Source of the DNA: Pseudoduganella violacea
GTDB lineage: Bacteria; Pseudomonadota; Gammaproteobacteria; Burkholderiales; Burkholderiaceae_D
Direction: 5' to 3'
DNA length: 64,000 nucleotides
Assembly (NCBI RefSeq): GCF_014191875.1
Contig: NZ_JACHXD010000002.1
Location: 496,001 to 560,000, forward strand
Made by a program: the position numbers and the translations under genes. The notes below the pieces were generated by a model that was given only the letters and a program-made list of their open reading frames with translations, did no database searches and was not told where the DNA came from. This document shows positions 51,033-60,046 of the stretch, in pieces; the first letter of the stretch is position 1, and each line of letters starts with the position of its first letter.

Positions 51033-53099
51033 CTAGGGCTTGCCCAGCTCGATGCTGGTCAGCGCCAGCCCGAGCTTGCGGTCATCATTGCCCTGACCGA
51101 GTTCGAGCGGCGAGGCCGGCTGCGGCACCTCGATCACCACGCTGCGCGTGGCGCCATCGGTATTGAATTCGAACAGGCGGTCCTGCACCTTGCCCTGCAG
51201 GCGGAAGCGCTGGCTCTGGCCGCCCACGATGATCTGGAAATCTTGCTCCAGATTCGGGCCGAAGGTGCTGGCGCGCAGGATCAGGCGGGCTTGTTTCGGC
51301 AGCGGTTGGGCGAACTCGAGCTTGACCTGCTTGGCGACCGACCAGGCGCCCCAGTGTTCCGGATTGGCCAAGCCCTCGGCCGCGCTCAGCAAGCCGCTGT
51401 CCAGCGGCTCGTTGAAATCGGCGCGCAGCAAGCTTTGCGGGATGGCGCGCACACGCAGCAGCGCAAAGTCGGGGGTGCGCACCACCGGCTGCAATTCCGG
51501 CGCCAGCTCGTGCTGGCCGACCACCAGCAGCCAGCGGCGGCGCGGCGGCACTTCATTGGCGGCCAGCGGCGCGCCCGGCTTGAGCTCGATGAAGTCGGCG
51601 CCCGGCGTGTCGAGGTGGAACAGGGCGCGCAGCAGGCCGGCGCCCTCGCCGGCCACGGTCAGCTGGGCCAGCTCTTCGCGCGGCAGGTAGTTGCGTGCCA
51701 GCAGGGCGGCGCGGTCATACACTTCGGGCACGCGTTGGCGCTGCAAGATGGTGCGGATGCCCGATTCCGAATACAGCGAGAGCACGGGCAGCAGCAAGCC
51801 CACCAGCAGCAGCGCGCTCCAGCGCGGCCGCCACACCCACAGTCCCAGCATCAGCAATTGCAGCGCCACGCCGGCGGCGAACTGGCCACGCTTGCGCGTC
51901 ATCATCATCAGCTCCGGGCTGTCGATATACGACACCAGATACGCCGGCTGCAGGTGGAAGTAGGCATACACGATGCCGGCGCCGACCACGGCCACGGCCA
52001 GCAGGCGCGGCCAGCGCGCCGCGCTCACGGCTTCGGCCGGCTTGGCCAGCGGCGCGGCGGCCACGATCAAGAGCAGCGGGAAGACGAAGTTGTAGTAGCG
52101 CATATGCAGGCGCCACCCCTCGGTCGGTCCCTGCTCGGCGATGCTGGCCGTATACAGCACCGCCATGCCCAGCGCCGCGCCCAGCGCCAGCAAGGCGAAC
52201 ACTTGCAGGTCGCGCAGCGCCGGCGTGGCCTGGGCCCGGCCCTGGCGGCTGGCCAGCTGCCACAACAGCATGCCCAAGGGCAGACCCAGCAGCAATACCA
52301 GGCCCATCAGATGGCCGCGCAGATTGAGCCAACCCGGCGCCAGCAAGCGGGCCAGGCCGCGCGGATCGCCGCCATGGTTGTTGCCGTAGAAACTGCCGAA
52401 CAATTGCACGCCGTCGGCGCCGGCCAGCAGGTAGCCGAGGCTCGCCTTGACGGCCAGCATGACCAGCGGCGCCACCAGCGCCATGCGCAGCAGGCGCGTC
52501 CAGCGCCCGGCGGCCGGGCCGCTGGCACACAGATACAGCATATAGGCCAGCAAGGCCGGCAACAGGAACAGGGCATGCACCTTGACCACGCTGAGCACGC
52601 CCAGCACGGCGCCGGTCAGCACGCCATAGCGCAGCGGCGGCAGGTCGCGGCCGCGCAGCGCGGCCCAGGCGAAGATGCAGAAGCCGAGGAAGTACATGGC
52701 TTCCGGCATGAAGTAGACGGTATAGCTGTTGATCGGACCGAACAGGCACAGCACGGCCAGCACGGCCGCCAGCCGCGCGCCGCACACGGGGCGCGCCAGC
52801 AGGTAGAGGATGGGGGCGGCGCCGACGAAAAGCAGCGCATTGAGCATGCGCGCGCATTCGAGGAAGCCGGGGCCGCACATATTGGTCTGGCCGAACAGGG
52901 CCAGGTAGAGATAGGAAGGCAGAGTGCTCTTGGCCAGCGGCTGCAGGCGCGCCGAGCTGCTGTACAGCCACTCGTCAGCAAACACCATCGGGTACACGCC
53001 GCCATTGCGCAGCAGCAGATAAATAAAGGCCAAGGCCAAGGCCGCGACAAAGCCGTAACGATAGGTCGACGGCAAGGTCGGCGCAACGCGCTCCTGCAT
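51033..53099 (-). CDS. GT-C type membrane protein with C-terminal beta domain
   Basis: About 688 residues. Ten to twelve hydrophobic segments fill residues 15-460. The first periplasmic loop FADEWLYSSSARLQPL carries the acidic pair expected for GT-C catalysis. The C-terminal 220 residues are soluble; their last 130 (ADFNEPLDSGLLSAAEG, FAQPLPKQARLILRAST) form a beta-sandwich-like domain that I associate with DUF7024. It probably transfers a sugar from a polyprenyl-phosphate donor to a surface glycan in the periplasm. ATG at 53099 follows AAGGAG and is preferred over the longer frame. It is divergent from another GT-C gene of similar layout, and the two may be partners. Confidence 0.78.
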   Translation of the reverse strand: MQERVAPTLPSTYRYGFVAALALAFIYLLLRNGGVYPMVFADEWLYSSSARLQPLAKSTLPSYLYLALFGQTNMCGPGFLECARMLNALLFVGAAPILYLLARPVCGARLAAVLAVLCLFGPINSYTVYFMPEAMYFLGFCIFAWAALRGRDLPPLRYGVLTGAVLGVLSVVKVHALFLLPALLAYMLYLCASGPAAGRWTRLLRMALVAPLVMLAVKASLGYLLAGADGVQLFGSFYGNNHGGDPRGLARLLAPGWLNLRGHLMGLVLLLGLPLGMLLWQLASRQGRAQATPALRDLQVFALLALGAALGMAVLYTASIAEQGPTEGWRLHMRYYNFVFPLLLIVAAAPLAKPAEAVSAARWPRLLAVAVVGAGIVYAYFHLQPAYLVSYIDSPELMMMTRKRGQFAAGVALQLLMLGLWVWRPRWSALLLVGLLLPVLSLYSESGIRTILQRQRVPEVYDRAALLARNYLPREELAQLTVAGEGAGLLRALFHLDTPGADFIELKPGAPLAANEVPPRRRWLLVVGQHELAPELQPVVRTPDFALLRVRAIPQSLLRADFNEPLDSGLLSAAEGLANPEHWGAWSVAKQVKLEFAQPLPKQARLILRASTFGPNLEQDFQIIVGGQSQRFRLQGKVQDRLFEFNTDGATRSVVIEVPQPASPLELGQGNDDRKLGLALTSIELGKP

Positions 53100-53225
53100 A
53101 GTTCTCCTTCCCAGGGACTGGAACAAAGCCGCCATTCTATACCAATTTGCTAAGCCTTCCCGCGCATGGCCCAGGCCCGGCAATTGCAATATACTGCCGG
53201 TTTTCCCTGCCATTGGAGTGCGCTG

Positions 53226-55136
53226 TTGAATCCACATATGCCCCTGCCGCCACCGCGCCGCCTGGCGCTGCTGCTGGTCCTGATCATGGGCTTGCTACTG
53301 CTCCTGTTCAAGGCCGACCACATGAAGGGCGATTCCGTCGAATACACCCTGGCCACCATCGCCATGGCCAACCATGGCACGCCGGCCATCCGCATGAGCG
53401 ATATCGAGCAAGCCAAGCAGCTGGCGCCGGAGCGCGCCGAGATCTATGAGATCCTGGCCGCCGATCTGCGCGCCAACAAGCAGGTGGTGTACGCCGCCTA
53501 TGTGCGCGGGCGCGGCGGCGATGTCTATACCGTGCACTTCTTCGGCTACTCGGCGCTGGCCGTGCTGCCCTACAAGCTGCTGCAGGCGGCCGGCCTGCCG
53601 CCGCTCAAATGCTTCCAGGTGCTGAACCTGACCATGGTGCTGGTGCTGGCGTTGTGCCTGTACCGCCTGTTCCGCAACACCGCGCGCGCGGCCTGGGGCA
53701 CGGCCCTGTTCATGCTGTGCGGCGGCGCGCTGTACTGGAACTGGAGCAGTCCCGAATGCCTGAGCGCGGCGGCCCTGCTGGGCGCCTTGGCCCTGTATGC
53801 GAGCGGCGCGCCGCTGCGCGCCGGCCTGCTGGCCGGCCTGGCCGCCTGGCAGAATCCGACCATCCTGGCCTTCCTCGGCTTTGCCCCGCTGATCAAGCTC
53901 TGCCTCGACTACCAGCCCGGACGCGGCCTGGCGGCCGCGCTGCGCCAGGCGCTGGCGCCGCGCCAGCTGCTCGGCCTGGGCCTGGCTCTGGTCTTGATCG
54001 CCCTGCCGCCGCTGTTCAATCTGTGGCAGTACGGCGTGCCCAATATCATCGTCAAGCTGTTCTCCAACCGCGAGCTGGTCACCGTGACCCGCCTGGTATC
54101 CTTCTTCTTCGATTTGAACCAGGGTCTGCTGATCGGCATTCCAGCCGTGCTGGCGCTGCTCGCGCTGTGGATGTGGCGCGGCGCGCCGCAACGGGTCCTG
54201 CTGCTGGGCGCCTGCGCCAGCTTCACCCTGGCCCTGATCCTGCCGGCGCTGGCCGTGCTGAACTGGAACTCGGGCGCGGCCGGCATGATGCGCTATGCCT
54301 TCTGGTCCAGCATGCCGCTGCTGTTCGCCCTGCTCTGGCGCCTGCAGCAGCAGGCGCGCTGGCCGCGCCGCCTGGCCGTCGGCCTGCTGCTGGCGCAAGG
54401 CCTGTGCATGGTCAACGCGCTGAGCTACAGCTATGTGCAATTCAGTCCGCTGGCGCGCCTGGTGCTGCGCTACGCGCCCAACTGGTACCACCCGGAGCCG
54501 GAGATTTTCGCCGAGCGTTCCGGCAATAATGACGACTACATCAATCCCGAGCGCATCTATGCCTATCCGCGCGACGGCGCGCCGATCAAGCACCTGTACA
54601 ACGCGCGCCACCCGGGCATTGAAGACCATCTGTGCGGCCAAGGCATGAAGCTGGCGCCGGGCAATGCCGCCCACGACAGCGTGCACGGCTGGCGCTATCT
54701 GGACGGCGCGCTGGCCTGCGTCGCGGCCGATCCGGCCCGCGGCCAGCGCCTGCGCGTCGAGCAATTCCGCCTGCATAACACGCTGCAGCTGGGCCAGGGC
54801 TGGTCCGGATTGGAGTATGGCGGCGGCGCCTGGGACGGCGTCTGGTCGCTCGGCGCCCGCTCCCAGTTGCGCCTGCAAATCCCGGCCGCGCTGAGCGCGC
54901 CCAGCGTGACCTTGCACGGCAACTACTTCAACGGCAATACGCGCACCCGCGTGCTACTGGACGGCAAGGACATGGGGTGGGTGCAGCTGGAACAGCCCCA
55001 GCCGCTGCCGCTGCCGGCCGAGGCGGTGGCGCGCGGCAGCGTGCTGATCGAGCTGCGCCATGAGCAGCCGCAACGCCCCAGCCCGCAGGATACCCGCCTG
55101 CTGGCGGTCTTCCTGAATGAGGTGACGCTGCGCTGA
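53226..55136 (+). CDS. GT-C type membrane protein with C-terminal soluble domain
   Basis: About 636 residues with around ten hydrophobic segments (residues 10-420) and a soluble C-terminus ending in a beta-rich domain similar in layout to the divergent neighbour (LRLQIPAALSAPSVTLHGNY, RTRVLLDGKDM). The first loop HMKGDSVEYTLATIAM holds the candidate catalytic acidic residues. A TTG start at 53226 is proposed because GGAG lies 7 bases upstream; ATG at 53238 in the same frame is the alternative. Probably a periplasmic glycosyltransferase using the lipid-linked sugar from the GT2/GtrA or UbiA products. The acceptor is unknown. Confidence 0.75.
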   Translation: MNPHMPLPPPRRLALLLVLIMGLLLLLFKADHMKGDSVEYTLATIAMANHGTPAIRMSDIEQAKQLAPERAEIYEILAADLRANKQVVYAAYVRGRGGDVYTVHFFGYSALAVLPYKLLQAAGLPPLKCFQVLNLTMVLVLALCLYRLFRNTARAAWGTALFMLCGGALYWNWSSPECLSAAALLGALALYASGAPLRAGLLAGLAAWQNPTILAFLGFAPLIKLCLDYQPGRGLAAALRQALAPRQLLGLGLALVLIALPPLFNLWQYGVPNIIVKLFSNRELVTVTRLVSFFFDLNQGLLIGIPAVLALLALWMWRGAPQRVLLLGACASFTLALILPALAVLNWNSGAAGMMRYAFWSSMPLLFALLWRLQQQARWPRRLAVGLLLAQGLCMVNALSYSYVQFSPLARLVLRYAPNWYHPEPEIFAERSGNNDDYINPERIYAYPRDGAPIKHLYNARHPGIEDHLCGQGMKLAPGNAAHDSVHGWRYLDGALACVAADPARGQRLRVEQFRLHNTLQLGQGWSGLEYGGGAWDGVWSLGARSQLRLQIPAALSAPSVTLHGNYFNGNTRTRVLLDGKDMGWVQLEQPQPLPLPAEAVARGSVLIELRHEQPQRPSPQDTRLLAVFLNEVTLR

Positions 55137-55172
55137 CGGCGCGGGCGCGGCAGCGCGCCTGGACCGCCCAGC

Positions 55173-55210
55173 AAAAAAGCCCCCAGGCCAGCACGGCCTG
55201 GGGGCTTTTT
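55173..55210. terminator. Bidirectional terminator between convergent genes
   Basis: Perfect 11-base stem GCCCCCAGGCC / GGCCTGGGGGC with a five-base loop, flanked by A6 and T5, between the plus-strand GT-C gene and the minus-strand acyltransferase gene. Confidence 0.9.
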
Positions 55211-55234
55211 CTTTGCGCCTGGCGGCGGCCGCTC

Positions 55235-57247
55235 TTAACGGCCCGCCGCCGCCCGCGCCGCTTGCTGCTGGGCGAAACGCTCGCCCATCCACAGATCGCC
55301 GCGATAGCTCAGATGATTGGTATCGCGGTACATCAGCATGCCGTCGATCATCGCATGGCAGCGCTGGGCGTCGCACAGCTGGGCCGCGGCGTCGAACAGC
55401 TGCACCTGGGGGAACTCGCGCATGATGGTGGCCACGGCCGCGTCATGGCCGGCCACGGCCTTGCGGAACTCGGCCGCCGGCAAGGAACAGTCGAGCTGGA
55501 GCTTGGTGACGGCGACGGCGCCGCGGCGGATGCAGGCGCGCCCCTCGAAGTTCAGGAAGGGCACGTCGTTGACGAAGACCACCTGGCGGCCATGGGCCAG
55601 CAATTGGCGCAGTGTGGCGCGCAAATGGTCCATGGTGGCGCGGCCCGGGTCCGAGTTCGGGTCGAGCTTGAGCGCGGTCGACAGGATGACGGTCTTGATG
55701 CCCGGGGTCTTGAGCGCCAGTTCCATCATCTGCGGCGTGGCCTGCTGGAAGGGATCGTCGAGCGGCGGCATGTCGAGGAAGGGCACGCGGGTACCGAGGA
55801 ACCACAGGTTCTCGCCCTGGGCGCGGTAATAGCGCGTCAAGCCGGCGATCAGGTGGTAGCCATGGCTGTCGCCCATCAGCAGCACGCTCGGATCGCGCGC
55901 CGGGTCATCGAGCAGGCAGTACTGGTACTTGGTGGTGAAGCCGTAGCGCTTCTTGCACGCCTCGACATTGGCCACGTCTTCCACCATGATCAAGTCTTTC
56001 TGCAGCAGCGCATTGTCGACCACGGCGGCGCGCTTGGGCCGGCCGTCGTGCTTGTAGAGCCAGGCGCCGGCCAAGGCCAAGGCCAGCATCAGCAGCACCA
56101 GGCCCGTGACCTTGGCGCGGCCGTGGGCCGGACCGCGCAGCGGCCGTTCCACCCAGCGGTAGGTGAGCCAGGCCAGCAGCACGGCCAGCGCCAGCAGCAC
56201 GCCGCGCACGCGCGCCGACGGCAAGCCCGATTCCATGATCTGGGCAAACGATAACAGCGGCCAGTGCCACAGATACAGGGGATAGCTGATCAGGCCGAAC
56301 CAGACCAGGGGACGGCGCGCCAACAGGTGGCGGTTGACCCAGGCGCGCGGGCCGGCGGCAATCAGCAGCAGCGCGCCGCCGGTCGGCAGCAGCGCCCACC
56401 AGCCGGGGAAGGCCTTGTCCTTGCGCAGCGCGAGGAAGGCCGTCAACAGCAGCAACAGGCCGAGCACGGACAGCCAGTTGCGCGCGCGCGGGCTGCCCAG
56501 CTCATAGCGGGTGTCGCCGCCGCCGCTCTGGCGCGCGCCGAAGTACAGGCTGAGTTTATTGACCGAGAAGTAGGCGAGCATGGCGCCCAGCAGCAATTCC
56601 CAGGCGCGGCTGGCCGGCGAGTAAAAGGTGGCGCTGGGGAATTTGGCGATGCCGGCCACGTTCACGAGAAACGAGGCCAGCGCCAGCAGCAGGGCCACGC
56701 CGAACAGGCGCTGGCGCAGCTTCCAGGCCGCGCACAGGATCAGCGGCCAGAAGATGTAGAACTGTTCCTCGATACCGAGCGACCACAGGTGCAGCAGCGG
56801 CTTGGTTTCGGCCGCCGTGTCGAAATAGCCGACCTCGTTCCACAGGAAGAAGTTCGACAGGAAGCCGGCGCCGCCCACCACATGCTTGCCCAGCATCTTG
56901 TACTCGTCGGCGAACAGGCCGAACCAGCCGAAGGTCAGGCTGGCCGCGAGCACCAGGCTCAGGGCCGGGAAGATGCGGCGGATGCGGCGCGCATAAAAGT
57001 CGGCGAAGCTGAAGCTATGGCTTTGCAGGCCGCCGATGATGATGCTGCCGATCAGGTAGCCGGAGATGACAAAGAAGATGTCGACGCCGGCGAAACCACC
57101 CTTGAGCCGCGCCGGAAAAGCGTGGAACAGCACCACCGACAGCACGGCGATGGCGCGCAGGCCGTCGATGTCGGCGCGGTAGGCGGGGTGGGCCTGTGCC
57201 GCGGCCGCGGGCGCCGCGTCAACGCTGGAAAGACTGGCCAGTTTCAT
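55235..57247 (-). CDS. OafA-type O-acetyltransferase (acyltransferase-3 plus SGNH domain)
   Basis: About 670 residues. The N-terminal acyltransferase-3 domain (about 15-370, ten to eleven helices) begins with YRADIDGLRAIAVLSVVLFH and has GVDIFFVISGYLIG. The C-terminal periplasmic SGNH domain (about 430-665) has the Ser motif MGDSHGYH and the Asp/His motif DTNHLSY. OafA-like proteins O-acetylate O-antigen or capsule in the periplasm. ATG at 57247 or 57262 is possible; neither has a clear ribosome-binding site, and both overlap the decayed GT2 remnant upstream, so expression may depend on that remnant's transcript. Confidence 0.88.
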   Translation of the reverse strand: MKLASLSSVDAAPAAAAQAHPAYRADIDGLRAIAVLSVVLFHAFPARLKGGFAGVDIFFVISGYLIGSIIIGGLQSHSFSFADFYARRIRRIFPALSLVLAASLTFGWFGLFADEYKMLGKHVVGGAGFLSNFFLWNEVGYFDTAAETKPLLHLWSLGIEEQFYIFWPLILCAAWKLRQRLFGVALLLALASFLVNVAGIAKFPSATFYSPASRAWELLLGAMLAYFSVNKLSLYFGARQSGGGDTRYELGSPRARNWLSVLGLLLLLTAFLALRKDKAFPGWWALLPTGGALLLIAAGPRAWVNRHLLARRPLVWFGLISYPLYLWHWPLLSFAQIMESGLPSARVRGVLLALAVLLAWLTYRWVERPLRGPAHGRAKVTGLVLLMLALALAGAWLYKHDGRPKRAAVVDNALLQKDLIMVEDVANVEACKKRYGFTTKYQYCLLDDPARDPSVLLMGDSHGYHLIAGLTRYYRAQGENLWFLGTRVPFLDMPPLDDPFQQATPQMMELALKTPGIKTVILSTALKLDPNSDPGRATMDHLRATLRQLLAHGRQVVFVNDVPFLNFEGRACIRRGAVAVTKLQLDCSLPAAEFRKAVAGHDAAVATIMREFPQVQLFDAAAQLCDAQRCHAMIDGMLMYRDTNHLSYRGDLWMGERFAQQQAARAAAGR

Positions 57248-57696
57248 GGTCGGAGGTTTCATGGAAGGAAGCGAGAATGGATGGTGCCGGTTGCACCAGA
57301 TAGGCAAAGCGTTTTTGTTCGATGCGGCCCTTGGTCACGGTATCGCGGATCAGGCCGCAGCACAGCAGCACACTGAACAGGCCGATGCCGGTGCACAGCA
57401 CGGCCGTCGGCAGGCGCGGCACCAGGCCCGTGGCCAGATAGGTTTGCGGCAGCGGCGCCGCCATCGGCGAACATGCGCGGGATCACATTGCCCTTGCCCT
57501 GCCAGGGGATGCGGCGCACGATGGCGCCGGCAGCCACGGCCACGGCCACGGTGGCGTCAGTGGCATTATTGTCGAAGACATAGACGGGCGCCTGCGGCAA
57601 GCAAGCCTGGAAGTCGCGCACGATGGCCGCGATGGTCAGCGCCTCGTTATAACAGGGAACGATGACGGCGATGCGTTGTTGGTCGAGAATGGACAC
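57219..57696 (-). pseudogene. Family 2 glycosyltransferase remnant with internal deletion
   Basis: The start is intact: 57696 opens with RIAVIVPCYNEALTIAAIV and continues to WQGKGNVIPRMFAD, the first 75-80 residues of a polyprenyl-phosphate GT2. The frame then runs into unrelated sequence. In another frame, from about 57460, the normal C-terminus of the same family appears: PLPQTYLATGLVPRLPTAVL, then GLIRDTVTKGRIEQKRFAYL. The middle of the gene (about 200 codons, including the DxD motif and acceptor region) is missing, and the join also shifts the frame. The deletion point is near 57455-57470. The product cannot be an active glycosyltransferase. Upstream, TATAAT (57756-57761, minus strand) may be its old promoter and may still drive the acyltransferase. 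Confidence 0.85.
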
Positions 57697-57763
57697 AGTA
57701 GTTAAGCCGGGGCCGCGAAGCGACCCCAGTTGGGCACAATAAGAGAAAGCTGCCGATTATATA

Positions 57764-57792
57764 AGAAGCCGGCGCATCGCCGGCCGGCTTCT
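57764..57792 (-). terminator. Possible terminator after the helicase gene
   Basis: Stem AGAAGCCGG / CCGGCTTCT with an 11-base loop, 15 bases after the helicase stop on the minus strand, followed by TATATAATC rather than a true T-run. That AT stretch also resembles a -10 box for the GT2 remnant. Confidence 0.5.
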
Positions 57793-57807
57793 GGCGGCAG
57801 CCCCGGC

Positions 57808-59301
57808 TTACGCCTTGGGCAGGCCGCCCAGCAGCGCGGCCAGCTTGGCCTTGGGCTTGGCGGCCGGCAGCGGCGCGCTGGCGGCCGGCGCCGCGCTGCG
57901 GCTCGGCTCATACGGTTTCAGGAACCACGGGTCGACCTTCTCGCGGCGCGGGCCGGGGCCGCCCGGACCACGGCTGCGTTCGCGTTCGCCGCCCGGCGCG
58001 CGCTCGGCGCCGCCGCGTTCAGCGCGTTCACCACGGCTGCGGTCGGCTTCCGAACCGCGGCGCGCGCGGCGCTCGCCATGGCGCTCGTCGCCGCTGTGGT
58101 TGCCGGGCGCGAAGCCCTGCAGCTCGCCGCGGCGGATGGTCTGCTTGATGAGCTTCTCGATGTCGGCCAGCAGGCGCTCGTCCTTGTCCGAATAGATCGA
58201 GATGGCGTCGCCCGAGGCGCCGGCGCGGCCGGTGCGGCCGATGCGGTGCACATAGTCTTCGGCGTTGTACGGCAGGTCGTAGTTGACCACGCAAGGCAGG
58301 TCGGAGATGTCGAGGCCGCGCGCGGCCACGTCGGTGGCCACCAGCACGTCGATCTCGCCCTTCTTGAACGCGTCGAGCGCGGCCATGCGTTCCTGCTGGC
58401 TCTTGTCGCCGTGGATGGCGGTCGCTTTCATGCCCTCTTGTTCCAGGCCGCGCGCCAGGCGCGAGGCGCCGATCTTGGTATTGGAGAACACGATCACCTG
58501 CTTCAGCTCGCGCTGGCGCAGGATGTGGGCGACGGCGTCGCGCTTGTGCTCTTCGGCCACCTTGTACACCACCTGGGTGACCTTGTCGGCCGTGGCATTG
58601 CTGCGCGCCACTTCGATCGAGACCGGGTTGTTGAGGAAGCTGTTGGCCAGCTTCTTGATCTCGGGCGAGAAGGTGGCCGAGAACATCAGGTTCTGGCGCT
58701 GCTTGGGCAGCAGGTTGATGATGCGCTGCAGGTCGGGCAGGAAGCCCATATCGAGCATGCGGTCGGCCTCGTCCATGACCAGCATCTGCACCTGGCCCAG
58801 GCTCACGGTCTTTTGTTCGACGTGGTCGAGCAGGCGGCCCGGCGTGGCGATGACGATTTCGATGCCGCTGCGCAGCGCCGCCGTCTGCGGCTTCATGTCC
58901 ATGCCGCCGAACACCACGGTCGAGCGCAGCGGCGTATGCTTGCAATAGGCTTTGACATTGTCGGCCACCTGCACCGCCAGTTCGCGGGTCGGGGTCAGCA
59001 CCAGGGCGCGCACCGGATGGCGCGCCGGCGACATGCTGCTATTGGCATGGGCCAGCAAGAGCTGGATAATCGGCAGCGAGAAGCTGGCGGTCTTGCCGGT
59101 GCCGGTCTGGGCCGCGCCCATGACGTCGCGGCCTTGCAGCACGACCGGGATGGCCTGGGCCTGGATCGGCGTCGGATGGGTGTAGCCCTGCTCGGTCAGC
59201 GCGCGCTGGATATCCGGCGACAGGCCGAAGTCGGCAAAGCGGACTTGCGCCGGGGCGGCAACGGCGCCCTCCGGCGCCAGGGTGATCTCGGTGTCAGACA
59301 T
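57808..59301 (-). CDS. rhlE: DEAD-box RNA helicase, RhlE family
   Basis: A 497-residue ATP-dependent RNA helicase. All motifs are present: Q motif FADFGLSPDIQ, I AQTGTGKT, Ia PTRELA, II DEAD (MLVMDEADRMLDMGF), III SAT, IV VIVFSNT, V ATDVAARGLD and VI HRIGRTGR. The C-terminal 120 residues are an Arg/Gly-rich disordered tail (RRGSEADRSRGERAERGG), ending in a short Lys/Ala segment. RhlE-type enzymes act in ribosome assembly and RNA turnover. ATG at 59301 is preferred; ATG at 59331 is also in frame. A role in cold or RNA stress is possible but not shown. Confidence 0.9.
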   Translation of the reverse strand: MSDTEITLAPEGAVAAPAQVRFADFGLSPDIQRALTEQGYTHPTPIQAQAIPVVLQGRDVMGAAQTGTGKTASFSLPIIQLLLAHANSSMSPARHPVRALVLTPTRELAVQVADNVKAYCKHTPLRSTVVFGGMDMKPQTAALRSGIEIVIATPGRLLDHVEQKTVSLGQVQMLVMDEADRMLDMGFLPDLQRIINLLPKQRQNLMFSATFSPEIKKLANSFLNNPVSIEVARSNATADKVTQVVYKVAEEHKRDAVAHILRQRELKQVIVFSNTKIGASRLARGLEQEGMKATAIHGDKSQQERMAALDAFKKGEIDVLVATDVAARGLDISDLPCVVNYDLPYNAEDYVHRIGRTGRAGASGDAISIYSDKDERLLADIEKLIKQTIRRGELQGFAPGNHSGDERHGERRARRGSEADRSRGERAERGGAERAPGGERERSRGPGGPGPRREKVDPWFLKPYEPSRSAAPAASAPLPAAKPKAKLAALLGGLPKA

Positions 59302-59471
59302 ATTCGTGGTGGGCCATGCAGTGATGGCCATCTTTCTTCAGGAAAACAACAATTTGCGCGAGCAAAGGCCGCGGCGGCCAACCCTGGATGATACCTGTTT
59401 CAGCAGCCCTTCGCACAAAAACGAGGGATTTTGCTGGAAAATCTTGCAAATTAAGACAATATAAGCGTTCC

Positions 59472-59657
59472 ATGCCCGCCAAATCCCCCCCGCCCGCGCC
59501 CGCCGATCCGGCTCCCGCCCCCACCGCCCCACCCCGGCCGGCGGCCGATGAATGCTGCCGCGGCGGCTGCGACTGGTGCGTGCTCGACGAATACGATGCC
59601 CAGCTCGAGCGCTACCGGCGCGCGCTGGCCGAGTGGCAGGCGCGCCAGGCATCCTGA
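59472..59657 (+). CDS. Small oxidoreductase-like (OXLD) domain protein
   Basis: A 61-residue protein with a Pro/Ala-rich N-terminal half and the compact motif CCRGGCDWCVLDEYDAQLE, which matches the oxidoreductase-like domain (PF09791 type) found in small bacterial proteins and eukaryotic OXLD1. The closely placed cysteines suggest metal or redox function, but no activity is established. ATG at 59472 is chosen because the domain and Pro-rich leader follow; TATAAG 7 bases upstream of it may be a -10, which would make the transcript nearly leaderless. Convergent with the Pmp3-like gene. Confidence 0.75.
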   Translation: MPAKSPPPAPADPAPAPTAPPRPAADECCRGGCDWCVLDEYDAQLERYRRALAEWQARQAS

Positions 59658-59680
59658 AGTCCGGCCGGGGGGCCGAGCAC

Positions 59681-59875
59681 TTAACCGCGCCGGCGCAGCG
59701 CCGCGTCGATTTTCTTGTCGGTGTTGTACTGGCTCAGCGAATACACCGCCCAGATGGCGGCCGGAATCCAGCCCAGCACGGTCAATTGCAGCAGCAGGCA
59801 GATGATGCCGGCGACAGGGCGGCCGATGGTGAAAAAAGCCAGCCAGGGCAGGAACAGGGCAATCAGAAGGCGCAT
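59681..59875 (-). CDS. YqaE/Pmp3-family small membrane protein
   Basis: A 64-residue protein with two transmembrane helices. GRPVAGIICLLLQLTVLGWIP (quoted without its last residues' context) and the following AAIWAVYSLSQY are the UPF0057/Pmp3 pattern, though the usual N-terminal Pro-Pro-x-G segment is shortened to FLPWLAFFTIG. Pmp3 relatives help maintain membrane potential and salt tolerance in plants and yeast; the bacterial role is unclear. It is monocistronic. Confidence 0.82.
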   Translation of the reverse strand: MRLLIALFLPWLAFFTIGRPVAGIICLLLQLTVLGWIPAAIWAVYSLSQYNTDKKIDAALRRRG

Positions 59876-60046
59876 AAAGTAATCCAGAAAATCCCGTGAC
59901 GCGGGAACGTCTTAAGCGGTTGCTCGCGGAAATTGTACAAACAGAATTGCCAGAAGGGAAATTTTGTTTGATGCGCCACGGCGGCGGCGCCACACGGTAC
60001 GCCAGCGTACCGACGCGGCGGCGCGGCGGCCCCATGCTGGATGGCC

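Noticed and set aside
57219..57464. An 81-codon minus-strand frame as a separate small membrane protein
   Set aside because: Its sequence is the C-terminal end of the GT2 family whose N-terminal half lies just upstream in another frame, so it is part of a pseudogene.
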